64,000 nucleotides of DNA, from assembly GCF_041897535.1 (NCBI RefSeq), contig NZ_CP169217.1, positions 1,054,001 to 1,118,000 of the forward strand. Direction: 5' to 3'. How positions within the stretch are numbered: position 1 is the stretch's first letter; every line of letters begins with the position of its first letter. Source of the stretch: Methylomicrobium lacus_A. Its GTDB lineage: Bacteria; Pseudomonadota; Gammaproteobacteria; Methylococcales; Methylomonadaceae. Of this stretch, positions 1 through 8,115 are shown piece by piece. Made by a program: the position numbers and the translations under genes. The notes under the pieces are model-generated. The model ran no database searches. It was not told where the DNA came from and was given only the letters and a program-made list of their open reading frames with translations.

Positions 1-120
1 TTCATGCTTTAGGCACAGCTAAAAGGTTTAGGGCTTAAATTTGTTGATAACCATGAACCGACTAACTATCCCGGCGCAAAAGCCCCGCCCAAGCAAAGAT
101 TAACGATTAAGGACATGCCC

Positions 121-1383
121 ATGACGCCCCACACGCATCACCATGAACAAAAACCCAATCGCCAGACCTTGTATGTCGCGGTCGCGCTGATTCTCGGCAT
201 TGTAGCCGGCGAGCTTTTGAATCTGGCCTTTGCCGGCCCTCAGCCGAATCCTGCCTTGCAGCAGGTCGTGACGGTATTGACCGTGCTGACCGATATTTTT
301 CTGCGCCTGATCAAGATGATCATCGCGCCGCTGGTGTTCGCGACCCTGGTGGTCGGCATGGCAAAAATGGGCGACATCCAGGTGATCGGGCGTATCGGCC
401 TCAAGGCGATGCTGTGGTTTTTTTCGGCGTCGATCCTGAGCCTTTTGCTCGGCATGCTGCTGGTGAATCTGTTTCAGCCGGGCATTTCGCTGCACATTCC
501 GTTTCCGCCGGAAGGCGCCGCCACCGGCCTGCCTGAGGTCGAGCCGACCTTGCAGAATTTCGTGACGCACGTGTTTCCGAAAAGCATCTTCGAGGCGATG
601 GCCGCCAATGAAATATTGCAGATCGTCGTATTTTCGATCTTCTTCGGCGTGGCCTCGGCCGCATTGGGCGATCTGGCCCACCCGATGGTGCTGCTGCTCG
701 ACTCGCTGGCGCACATCATGCTGAAAATCACCAGCTACGTGATGCATTACGCCCCGGTGGCGGTATTCTCGGCGATCGCGTCGGTAGTCGCGCAAAACGG
801 CATTACGGTGCTGCTTTCTTACGGCAAATTCATCGGCGAATTTTATTTCGCGTTGCTGCTGCTCAGCGGCCTGCTGGCCGGTATCGGTTTAGTGTTTTTG
901 GGACGCCGCCTGCCGTCGCTGCTTCGCCACATCCGCGAACCAATGCTGCTCGCGTTCGGCACAGCCAGCAGCGAGAGCGCCTATCCGAAGCTTTTGCAGC
1001 AACTCGAACGTTTCGGCTGCGACGAAAAGGTCTGCGGTTTGGTGCTGCCCCTGGGCTATTCGTTCAACCTCGACGGCAGCATGATGTACATGACCTTTGC
1101 GTCGCTATTCATCGCCCAGGCCTACGGCATCGACATGCCGCTCGGCGAACAGCTCTTGATGCTGCTGGTACTGTTGTTCACCAGCAAAGGCGTGGCCGGC
1201 GTACCGCGCGCGTCGCTGATCGTGATCGCCGCGACCTTGTCGATGTTCCACATTCCCGAGGCCGGCCTGTTGCTGTTGCTCGGCATCGATCAGGTTCTGG
1301 ACATGGGGCGCAGCGCGACGAACGTGCTGGGCAACAGCATCGCAGCGGCCGTGGTAAGCCGCTGGGAAAAGGCGTTGCGCTAA
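121..1383 (+). CDS. Dicarboxylate/amino acid:cation symporter (DAACS family)
   Basis: Inner-membrane secondary transporter that imports C4-dicarboxylates or acidic amino acids with H+ or Na+. The roughly 420-residue protein has many hydrophobic segments and the family signatures in its C-terminal half: a serine-rich TASSES hairpin motif, NLDGS, SKGVAGVPRAS and DMGRSATNVLGN, which form the substrate and cation sites in GltPh-type carriers. An in-frame ATG also lies at 115, but AAGGA at 109-113 sits 1 nt from that codon and 7 nt from the ATG at 121, so 121 is preferred. The N-terminus carries a His-rich stretch (HTHHH) before the first membrane segment. It stands alone; no dctB/dctD-like regulators are adjacent. 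Substrate cannot be told from sequence. Confidence 0.92.
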   Translation: MTPHTHHHEQKPNRQTLYVAVALILGIVAGELLNLAFAGPQPNPALQQVVTVLTVLTDIFLRLIKMIIAPLVFATLVVGMAKMGDIQVIGRIGLKAMLWFFSASILSLLLGMLLVNLFQPGISLHIPFPPEGAATGLPEVEPTLQNFVTHVFPKSIFEAMAANEILQIVVFSIFFGVASAALGDLAHPMVLLLDSLAHIMLKITSYVMHYAPVAVFSAIASVVAQNGITVLLSYGKFIGEFYFALLLLSGLLAGIGLVFLGRRLPSLLRHIREPMLLAFGTASSESAYPKLLQQLERFGCDEKVCGLVLPLGYSFNLDGSMMYMTFASLFIAQAYGIDMPLGEQLLMLLVLLFTSKGVAGVPRASLIVIAATLSMFHIPEAGLLLLLGIDQVLDMGRSATNVLGNSIAAAVVSRWEKALR

Positions 1384-1455
1384 AAGGGAGTAGAAAGTAG
1401 GCGGCAACGCCTGATGGATATAAGACTTTAATTTTTTATTGGGTGTTTGAGGGTG

Positions 1456-1833
1456 ATGAACAGCGAAGCACTAGAAATCATAACGATCAGTCGTAAAATC
1501 GTTCAAATCGAACTTGATAAGGACGCCGATGCGCTGGCGCCCTACATTACTGAGGATGACGTCGGCATCGATCCTTCGGGCGCGCTGATCGATAAAGACG
1601 TTTCCGTTGGCCGCTATCGCCGGGATGATTTTAGTTTAACCGAACACGGCGTTTCGGATATCTCGGTGTCGGTCATCGGCGATACCGCGTTGGAAATCGG
1701 CATTATGGCGCTGAAAGGCCATCTCGGCACTTTCGAGTTCGGCGGCCGGTATCGCTATACCCACTTCTGGCTCAAAACACCGGCGGGCTGGAAGGTTCGG
1801 GCCTCACAATTGACGCCCATTTTGCGCGATTAA
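1456..1833 (+). CDS. Small NTF2-like (SnoaL/DUF4440-type) protein
   Basis: Protein of about 125 residues with the alpha+beta pattern of the NTF2-like fold: N-terminal helix, short linker with a charged turn, then strands ending in YRYTHFWLKTPAGWKVRASQ, a typical DUF4440/SnoaL-like C-terminal hairpin. Such proteins are small cytoplasmic dimers that bind or turn over small molecules; no substrate can be assigned. ATG 1456 is preferred over the in-frame TTG at 1447 and GTG at 1453; a GAGGG stretch lies just upstream. It stands alone between the symporter and tRNA-fMet. Confidence 0.65.
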   Translation: MNSEALEIITISRKIVQIELDKDADALAPYITEDDVGIDPSGALIDKDVSVGRYRRDDFSLTEHGVSDISVSVIGDTALEIGIMALKGHLGTFEFGGRYRYTHFWLKTPAGWKVRASQLTPILRD

Positions 1834-1951
1834 TCCGTCTATGAGGGCAACTTCCCATGTCTAAAACAAAGGCGACCGAAAGATCCTATACGGCATCGAA
1901 CTACGTCCGAAATGCGCTTTCTGTTTGCTTATCGGAAATCGGCAGACATAA

Positions 1952-1985
1952 AAAAAGGCTCATGCTTTGACAGCATGAGCCTTTT
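1952..1985 (-). terminator. Rho-independent terminator of tRNA-fMet
   Basis: Near-perfect inverted repeat: arms AAAGGCTCATGCT and AGCATGAGCCTTT around a 5-nt loop. Read on the minus strand, the stem is followed by a run of seven T, placed directly downstream of the tRNA. The flanking A and T tracts make it potentially bidirectional. Confidence 0.85.
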
Positions 1986-1992
1986 AATTATT

Positions 1993-2069
<77 letters not shown>

Positions 2070-2185
2070 ATTGATTTTGCATATTATAAAGACTTTTGAG
2101 GATTTGGCAACTAAAATCTTATGATTAAATAATAATTCGTTTTGATGCGGCAAAAAAGCTTGCCGCCACTTTATCGAGATGATGC

Positions 2186-2650
2186 TCAACGCCTTGCCAA
2201 ATGGCGGATCAGGCCCTGCTCTCCCTTCTTCATCACCCGCTGATGATTCCATATAAACAGCGGCCGGGCCGCGCCAGCCACCCTCTTCATCCACGGTTTG
2301 GCGAGCGAGACCTCCCAGACAAAGATCAACTCGGTCGCCGCCTCGTTGTCCTGACAGCTTAGCGAGCAAACGCCGTTGCCGATCAGATCGCCCGAAACCT
2401 CGACCGCGATAGACTGGCAAGGCCGCAGCCGCGTCACCCGTAAATCGATCGCCAAATTATAAGGCAGACAGGTGCGCCAGAGATAGCGCCTGACATTGTC
2501 GACGCCCGAGGCATCGCCCGCCGCCGTTTCTTCGACCCGCGCGACATACGGCCACCAGGACGGCCAGTTCTCGGTCGCGACCAGGCAATTCCAGACCGCA
2601 TCGACCGGCGCCGGAATCAACCAACGCGTCGTTAATGTAAAGTCGGACAT
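2186..2650 (-). CDS. SRPBCC-family (START/Bet v1-like) protein
   Basis: About 154 residues beginning MSDFTLTTRWLIPAPVDAVWNCL. The opening strand followed by PxDAVW and the WPSWWPYV helix are characteristic of polyketide cyclase/SRPBCC proteins, whose helix-grip fold makes a hydrophobic ligand pocket. Further features are a central VRRYLWR-type strand and a long C-terminal helix. Start 2650 is chosen because GGGGAG lies about 9 nt upstream; longer in-frame starts at 2677 and 2686 exist. It is divergent from rimO, and the two share the short upstream region. Ligand unknown. Confidence 0.75.
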   Translation of the reverse strand: MSDFTLTTRWLIPAPVDAVWNCLVATENWPSWWPYVARVEETAAGDASGVDNVRRYLWRTCLPYNLAIDLRVTRLRPCQSIAVEVSGDLIGNGVCSLSCQDNEAATELIFVWEVSLAKPWMKRVAGAARPLFIWNHQRVMKKGEQGLIRHLARR

Positions 2651-2806
2651 GCGCACAGACTCCCCGCCCCAAGCCATTTTGACCACGATTTGCTTAACGG
2701 ATGGCCGCCAGCCTTCCGCACATTTTTTATAAAAAACAAGCTTTTCAATTTTTCATCGCGCCAACACTCATATAAACTAGGCAGGTTTTACACTCATGAG
2801 AAAAGA

Positions 2807-4117
2807 ATGACTGCTCCAAATATTGGATTCATCAGCTTGGGCTGCCCGAAAGCGCTGGTCGACAGCGAGCGGATTTTAACCAAGCTGCGATCCGAAGGCT
2901 ATACGATTTCGCCCACTTATAAAGACGCCGACCTGGTGGTTGTTAATACCTGCGGCTTTATCGACGCCGCGGTCGAAGAATCGCTGGACAGCATCGGCGA
3001 GGCGCTCGCCGAAAACGGCCGGGTGATCGTGACCGGCTGCCTCGGCGCCCGCGAAGGCGAAATTCGCGCGAGACACCCCGAAGTCCTGAAAGTGACCGGC
3101 GCGCATGCGCTCGAGGAAGTGATCGCCTCGGTACACGAATATCTGCCGCCGCCGCACGACCCCTTCACCAGCCTGGTGCCGCCGCAAGGCATCAAACTGA
3201 CGCCGCGGCATTATGCCTATCTGAAGATCTCGGAAGGCTGCAATCACCGCTGCACCTTTTGCATCATCCCGTCGATGCGCGGGGACCTGGTCAGCCGGCC
3301 GGTCGATGACGTACTGCGCGAAGCCGAACGCCTGGCATTGGCCGGCGTGAAGGAACTGCTGATCGTCTCGCAGGACACCAGCGCCTACGGCCTGGATTTG
3401 AAATATCAGCCTTTCGACTGGAAAGGCCGTCAGGTGCGCACCCGTTTCTACGAGTTGGCCGAAGCGCTTGGCGAACTCGGCATCTGGATACGGATGCACT
3501 ATGTCTATCCTTATCCGCATGTCGATGAAGTGATTCCGTTGATGGCCGAAGGCAAAATCCTGCCTTACCTGGACATTCCGTTCCAGCATGCGAACAGCCG
3601 GATTCTGAAACTGATGAAACGTCCGGCGGCCACCCAGAACAATCTGGAGCGCATCAAGGCCTGGCGCGCGGTTTGTCCAGACATCACCTTGCGCAGCACG
3701 TTTATCGTCGGCTTTCCGGGCGAGACCGAGGAAGAATTCGCGGAACTCTTGCAATTTTTAACCGAGGCGCAGCTCGACCGGGTCGGCTGTTTCGCCTACT
3801 CGCCGGTCAAGGGCGCGGCCGCGAACGATTTGCCGAATGCGGTGCCGGAAGCGGTCAAGGAAGAACGCCTGGCCCGTTTCATGGCGCATCAGGCCGAGAT
3901 CAGCGCCGCCCGTCTGCAGCGCCGGATCGGCCGAATCGAGACCGTCCTGGTCGACGAAGTGGTCGAGGAAGGCGCAGTCGCGCGCAGCAAGGCCGATGCG
4001 CCGGAGATCGACGGCCAGGTCTATATCGACGGCGCCACGCACCTTAAAGTCGGCGACCTAGTGCAAGTCGAGCTGGAAGAAGCCGACGATTACGATTTAT
4101 GGGGCCGTCTGGTATAG
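2807..4117 (+). CDS. rimO: Ribosomal protein uS12 (Asp) methylthiotransferase RimO
   Basis: Radical-SAM enzyme that adds a methylthio group to the conserved aspartate of ribosomal protein S12. About 436 residues with the family order: N-terminal UPF0004 domain with three cluster cysteines (SLGCPKALVDSE, VVNTCGFID, VTGCLGAR), the radical-SAM CxxxCxxC motif in CNHRCTFCIIP, and a C-terminal TRAM domain ending DYDLWGRLV. The open frame reaches upstream to 2690, but the conserved start is MTAPNIGFISLGCPK at 2807, preceded by a GAGAAAAGA purine stretch. RimO is favoured over MiaB by SLGCPKALVDSE and the DYDLWG ending. Confidence 0.95.
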   Translation: MTAPNIGFISLGCPKALVDSERILTKLRSEGYTISPTYKDADLVVVNTCGFIDAAVEESLDSIGEALAENGRVIVTGCLGAREGEIRARHPEVLKVTGAHALEEVIASVHEYLPPPHDPFTSLVPPQGIKLTPRHYAYLKISEGCNHRCTFCIIPSMRGDLVSRPVDDVLREAERLALAGVKELLIVSQDTSAYGLDLKYQPFDWKGRQVRTRFYELAEALGELGIWIRMHYVYPYPHVDEVIPLMAEGKILPYLDIPFQHANSRILKLMKRPAATQNNLERIKAWRAVCPDITLRSTFIVGFPGETEEEFAELLQFLTEAQLDRVGCFAYSPVKGAAANDLPNAVPEAVKEERLARFMAHQAEISAARLQRRIGRIETVLVDEVVEEGAVARSKADAPEIDGQVYIDGATHLKVGDLVQVELEEADDYDLWGRLV

Positions 4118-4152
4118 AATACCCCTAAATCAGTGCTCAATGAAACGTAGCT

Positions 4153-4204
4153 GCGGGAATGGCGTCCATCGATTCCGACTGGATCGAACCGCCGCCATTC
4201 CCGC
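4153..4204. repeat. 12-bp inverted repeat between rimO and the next gene
   Basis: Arms GCGGGAATGGCG (4153-4164) and CGCCATTCCCGC (4193-4204) are perfectly complementary, with a 28-nt centre containing a weaker inner dyad around ATCGATT and GGATCGA. No T tract follows on either strand, so it is not a classical terminator. It could be a REP-like element or a structured 3' end for rimO. Confidence 0.5.
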
Positions 4205-4291
4205 CCTACTTTGCCATTGAGTGAGTTTACACGCTTCATGCCCTTGAGGAATTCATCCACCATCATGTAAATCAATGCGGGATCGTTTTTT

Positions 4292-5338
4292 ATGTCTGCC
4301 CAAATCCTTTCATCACAAGATTTTCCAGCACCGGCCCGGCTGGCCGTTTCCTTCCGCCTGATCCTGGCGCTGTATCTGATCATTCCGGTCTGCGTCCTGC
4401 TCCAGTTGTTCGACGGCTGGTTCTGGCACGATTTTCTGAAAGAAAATCTGCCCAGCAACACCGGTCATTTCTTGCTGTATCAAATCTTGTTCGGAACGCC
4501 GCACATCGTCGCCAGCGCGATTTTGTTGTGCAGCAACGGCGATTATTTGAAGCTTTATAAACCCCGCATCTTCCGGATGACGCTCGCCCTCGCGGCCGTC
4601 TTCGGCATCGGCAGCCTGTTTTTGCCTTATTATGTGTTTTACGTCGCGGTCGCCGCCTGGACCGTCCTGCATGTGCTGAAACAGCAGCATGGCCTGGCGC
4701 GCGGGCTGTGCAAACTGCCGGCTCCGCATTTCTATGGCTTGCTTGGACTCAGCGTCGGCGCGGGACTCCTGATATATCTCGGCATCTTTCTGCAAGCGAA
4801 ACTGACGCCGGACCAAGTCGAATGGATCAAGCTGATCGCCGGCAATTTGTGCGTGCTGCTCGCGCTCGGCACCGTGTACTGCCAACGCTTGGTAGCGACC
4901 GCATTCGGCAAATGGTTTTTGTGGTCCAATACCTTGCTGGTCCTGAGCAGTTATTATCTGTTCATCCAGCAGTATTATTTTCTGGCGATTCTCGGCCCCC
5001 GGCTGGTGCATGATGCGACCGCCTATTTCTTTTACGTGACGCACGATTACAACCGCCACCATCAACAACCGCAAAACTGGCTCTACCGTCAAGCCAAAAG
5101 CTGGCATGTGCACTGCTTCATCGTGCTGCCGGCGCTGTCTTTCGGCCTCGCCTTCGTGCTGCAAGCCTACGGCGACCACGTAATCAGCCTGATCACCAAC
5201 TACTGGTTCGGCATCGAGATTCGCAAGGCGGTCACCCTGGGCGTGTTGGGCTATCTGGGCTTGATGCACTACTACACCGAATCTTTCACCTGGAAGCAGG
5301 ACTCGCCGTACCGGCGTTACATTACGTTCAGCAAATAA
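4292..5338 (+). CDS. Multi-pass membrane protein of unknown function with histidine motifs
   Basis: 348 residues with about eight or nine hydrophobic segments. Histidine-bearing motifs fall near membrane boundaries: GTPHIVASA (about 67), VLHVLKQQHG (about 128), LVHDATAYFFYVTHDYNRHHQ (about 238-258) and GLMHYYTESFTWK (near the C-terminus). Clustered HxxxH and HH motifs in a polytopic protein resemble the metal sites of membrane di-iron or carotenoid-type enzymes, but I do not recognise the family and assign no reaction. It has no operon partner; the small lipoprotein follows after about 50 nt. Confidence 0.75.
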   Translation: MSAQILSSQDFPAPARLAVSFRLILALYLIIPVCVLLQLFDGWFWHDFLKENLPSNTGHFLLYQILFGTPHIVASAILLCSNGDYLKLYKPRIFRMTLALAAVFGIGSLFLPYYVFYVAVAAWTVLHVLKQQHGLARGLCKLPAPHFYGLLGLSVGAGLLIYLGIFLQAKLTPDQVEWIKLIAGNLCVLLALGTVYCQRLVATAFGKWFLWSNTLLVLSSYYLFIQQYYFLAILGPRLVHDATAYFFYVTHDYNRHHQQPQNWLYRQAKSWHVHCFIVLPALSFGLAFVLQAYGDHVISLITNYWFGIEIRKAVTLGVLGYLGLMHYYTESFTWKQDSPYRRYITFSK

Positions 5339-5390
5339 ACGCTAAGCGAATACAATTTCTCCATAATAATAATCGACAATAAGGAATGAA

Positions 5391-5723
5391 ATGAATAAGA
5401 AAATTTTAGTGTTTATAGCGGCATTATGTATCGCTTTGTCAGCATGTAGCGGAGAGAATAGCGATACCTACAAGGTTAAGCCTGTCTTCGTTAATAGCTG
5501 CATAAAACAGGAGAGTGCCACTCGCTCTACAGAACAGGCCAGCGCTTACTGTAATTGCGTAGCCGATGCAGTTTTTAGCAATGGCGATATTTCCGACGAA
5601 ACCAAAAATCTTATGCCTACCATGAACGATAAGGACAGTCAGCTCTATAAACAAAATGATGCCCCAATGGTTAGGGGCGCGCTGATGTCTTGCTACACCG
5701 CTAATTTTTATAAAAAGAAATAA
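5391..5723 (+). CDS. Small lipoprotein, function unknown
   Basis: 110 residues. The N-terminus MNKKILVFIAALCIALSAC is a lipoprotein signal peptide with lipobox LSAC and predicted lipidation at Cys19, so the mature protein should be membrane anchored. The mature part has Cys pairs (NSCIKQ, YCNCVAD, LMSCYTAN) spaced as in small disulfide-bonded periplasmic proteins. AAGGA lies 8 nt before the ATG. Base composition is lower in GC than its neighbours. No family assigned. Confidence 0.75.
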   Translation: MNKKILVFIAALCIALSACSGENSDTYKVKPVFVNSCIKQESATRSTEQASAYCNCVADAVFSNGDISDETKNLMPTMNDKDSQLYKQNDAPMVRGALMSCYTANFYKKK

Positions 5724-5829
5724 GCGTGTTGAAGCGGGCTTACGGCTACGAAAAAGCGGCGACTTTTAAACATCTTTAAACAATTGCTGCTCAGTCGAGC
5801 GGTGTTTTTCAAGATAGTTGTCGCAAAAA

Positions 5830-6117
5830 TCACGCGGCTGTCTTCAAGTTTTCTCGCATCGCCTTGTCGGGGTTGAGGACAACAGCGCCGACCGGATTCC
5901 AGTCGCGTATGTCTTTTGACCAGCACTCCGGGTGTTTGGCTTTGGGGCAGCATAGACCCCGGCCCCATATAGCCAGGATGGACTTGTCCTGGCCACGGTG
6001 GCGGTGTGTCGGGCGCGTTACGATACCCTCGGTTTTGCGGGACACGCCCGTGAAATCAAAGTCGTTTGATTGCGCGAAAGGGCAACGCGTTACCGGAGGC
6101 CCGTTGATTCCGGGCAA
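5830..6117 (-). other. Possible small reading frame or dispersed-repeat remnant in a 400-bp gap
   Basis: The region 5724-6130 has no convincing gene. One minus-strand frame gives a 95-residue product with an unusual Cys/His/Trp-rich stretch (WGRGLCCPKAKHPECW). It reads more like part of a dispersed element or a decayed gene than a normal protein: it has no good ribosome-binding site, and overlapping frames exist on both strands. Its nature is uncertain. Confidence 0.2.
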
Positions 6118-6130
6118 CTCATCTCCGACT

Positions 6131-6340
6131 TTATTCGTTCAGCGCAAAGCCGACCTTGATCGTGACCTGCCAGTGCGCGATCTTGCCGTTTTCGATTTGG
6201 CCGCGCGTTTCGACCACTTCGAACCAGCGCATGTTCTGTATCGTTTTCGAGGCGCGCGCAACCGCGTTCTCGATCGCGTCCTGCAAGCCGACGGTCGAAG
6301 AGCCGGTCAGCTCGATTTTCTTGTAGATATGATCGCTCAT
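6131..6340 (-). CDS. Dodecin family flavin-binding protein
   Basis: 69 residues, the exact size of dodecin. It has the beta-alpha-beta-beta pattern with the family sequences IYKKIELTGSS, AIENAVARASKTI, MRWFEVVETRG and HWQVTIKVGFALNE. Dodecins form hollow dodecamers that store riboflavin, FMN or coenzyme A. The ATG overlaps the murU stop by 4 nt (ATGA), and AGGAG lies 8 nt upstream inside the end of murU, so it is likely translationally coupled as the last gene of amgK-murU-dodecin. Confidence 0.93.
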   Translation of the reverse strand: MSDHIYKKIELTGSSTVGLQDAIENAVARASKTIQNMRWFEVVETRGQIENGKIAHWQVTIKVGFALNE

Positions 6341-7017
6341 GAGGTTGCTCCTGTTTGTGAGTAGTAAAGATCAAGAGTCGCTAAACGCTCGGGAGTTCCA
6401 ACATCCATCCAGAACCCGTCATATTTCTGCCCCGACACCCGCTGGAGGCCGATCGCCCGGCGCAGCAGCGGACCGAGCTTGCTGACGCCCGCCGGCGTGT
6501 CGGCGAACAAGGCGGGGTCGTAAATCCCGATGCCACTGAAGGTAAATGTCTCTTTGCCGTTTTCGATCACCCCGCCCTTGCCGTCCAGGCCGAAATCGCC
6601 TTGGGCATGATGCTCCGGATTATCGACCAGGATCAGATGCGCCAGATCGACCGGCACCCGATGCAAGGTTGCAAACGGAAAATCGGTCGCAATATCGCCG
6701 TTCACGACCAGGAACGGTTCATCGCCCAATAACGGCAACGCGTGGATGATGCCGCCGGCGGTTTCGAGCGCCTGCGCGCCTTCGGACGAATAGAAGATGC
6801 GCGCGCCGTAGCGCTCGCCGTCGCCAAGCGCGGCTTCGACCTGCGCGCCGAGGTGCGCATGATTGATCACGATCTCGGTAAAGCCCGCGCCGACCAATTG
6901 AGCGATCGTATGTTCGATCAAGGCCTTGCCGGCGACCTTTAACAAGGGCTTCGGCGTGTGATCTGTCAACGGGCGCATCCTTTCGCCGCGCCCTGCCGCG
7001 AGGATCATCGCTTTCAT
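6337..7017 (-). CDS. murU: N-acetylmuramate alpha-1-phosphate uridylyltransferase MurU
   Basis: Nucleotidyltransferase of the cell-wall recycling shortcut that makes UDP-MurNAc from MurNAc-1-phosphate and UTP. About 226 residues. It begins MKAMILAAGRGERMRPLTDHTPKPLL, the signature GxGxRMxPLT plus KPLL of sugar-phosphate nucleotidyltransferases, followed by the metal-binding VNGDIATDF and the GFWMDVGTPERL end. The frame stays open upstream to 7248, but this overlaps amgK and lacks family similarity; 7017 is the conserved start and overlaps the amgK stop by 4 nt. The amgK-murU pair is the known fosfomycin-resistance recycling route of Pseudomonas and relatives. Confidence 0.9.
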   Translation of the reverse strand: MKAMILAAGRGERMRPLTDHTPKPLLKVAGKALIEHTIAQLVGAGFTEIVINHAHLGAQVEAALGDGERYGARIFYSSEGAQALETAGGIIHALPLLGDEPFLVVNGDIATDFPFATLHRVPVDLAHLILVDNPEHHAQGDFGLDGKGGVIENGKETFTFSGIGIYDPALFADTPAGVSKLGPLLRRAIGLQRVSGQKYDGFWMDVGTPERLATLDLYYSQTGATS

Positions 7018-8006
7018 GCGGCGACCTCCTGCAACGGCAAAACCTTGGCGCGTAAAAACTCGCCGAATTCGGCAAACTCGGGATAGGCATCGGCCTGCGC
7101 GAGCACGTAGTTCAAGGTGCGCGGAATGTCTTTCAGATAGCCGGGCTTGCCGTCGCGCAGGTTCAAGCGCGCAAAGATGCCGATCGCTTTCAGATGGCGC
7201 TGCATGCCCATCCAGTCGAACCAGCGCCGGAACTGCTCCAGACTGCAATCGATCAACCGCGCAGCGAGCAGACGGCGGTAATAGCCGCTCATCCAGTCTT
7301 CGACCTGCCGCTCGGGCCAGGCGATGTAGCAGTCCCTGAGCAGCGACACCAGATCATAGGTGACCGGGCCGATCACCGCGTCCTGAAAATCGAGCACGCC
7401 GGGCGAATTGGCTTCCAGCGCCATCAGATTGCGCGAATGATAATCCCGATGCACGCAGATCCGCGGCTGCTCCAGCGCCGAGGCGATCAAGTGCCCGTGC
7501 AGCGCGCCGCGGATTTCGGACGGCATCTCGATATCGAGCCGCTGCCCCAGGAACCACTCGTCGAAAATACCCAGCTCCCGGGTCAACAGCGCATGATCGT
7601 AGCTTGGCAAACCGCAGGAGGCTATCGAAGTTCCCGTCTGCAAGCGGAACAGGCTGTCCAAGGCGTCCTGATACATCGCCCCGGCATTCTCCGCCGTTAC
7701 CCGGCTCAGAAAATCGACGCTGCCGAAGTCTTCGAGCAAGAGAAAGCCTTCATCGAGGTTTTGCGCAAAGACCTCGGGCACGTGCATGCCGGCCGCCTTC
7801 AGCAAATGATCGACCTTGATGAATGTCGCCACGTTTTCTTTCTCGGGCGGCGCGTCCATCACGACAAACTGGCCTTCGGGCCCCTTTACCCTGAAATAGC
7901 GCCGGAAACTGGCGTCGCTGGAGGCCGGCTCGCAACTCGTTATCGTCATCAACAGGTCATGCCGAAGCCAGTCGAGCAGGCCTAAGATGCGCAAATCTTC
8001 AATCAT
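7014..8006 (-). CDS. amgK: N-acetylmuramate/N-acetylglucosamine kinase AmgK
   Basis: Aminoglycoside-phosphotransferase-fold kinase that phosphorylates the anomeric position of MurNAc (and GlcNAc) for MurU. 330 residues: N-lobe with DASFRRYFRV, a hinge at LLLEDFG, catalytic loop VHRDYHSRNLM, and metal-binding VLDFQDAVIGP. It is followed by murU with a 4-nt overlap and is divergent from lptD, an arrangement common in gammaproteobacteria. The roughly 110-bp AT-rich gap to lptD probably holds both promoters. Confidence 0.9.
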   Translation of the reverse strand: MIEDLRILGLLDWLRHDLLMTITSCEPASSDASFRRYFRVKGPEGQFVVMDAPPEKENVATFIKVDHLLKAAGMHVPEVFAQNLDEGFLLLEDFGSVDFLSRVTAENAGAMYQDALDSLFRLQTGTSIASCGLPSYDHALLTRELGIFDEWFLGQRLDIEMPSEIRGALHGHLIASALEQPRICVHRDYHSRNLMALEANSPGVLDFQDAVIGPVTYDLVSLLRDCYIAWPERQVEDWMSGYYRRLLAARLIDCSLEQFRRWFDWMGMQRHLKAIGIFARLNLRDGKPGYLKDIPRTLNYVLAQADAYPEFAEFGEFLRAKVLPLQEVAA

Positions 8007-8115
8007 GATGATCCGGTTAGATTAGTTTAATATGGTCAGATAAATTAAGGTAAAATGTGAGTCTGGCATTTTAGTCTATTTACGAAACGTTTCGCTACTG
8101 ATACCCCGACACCGC

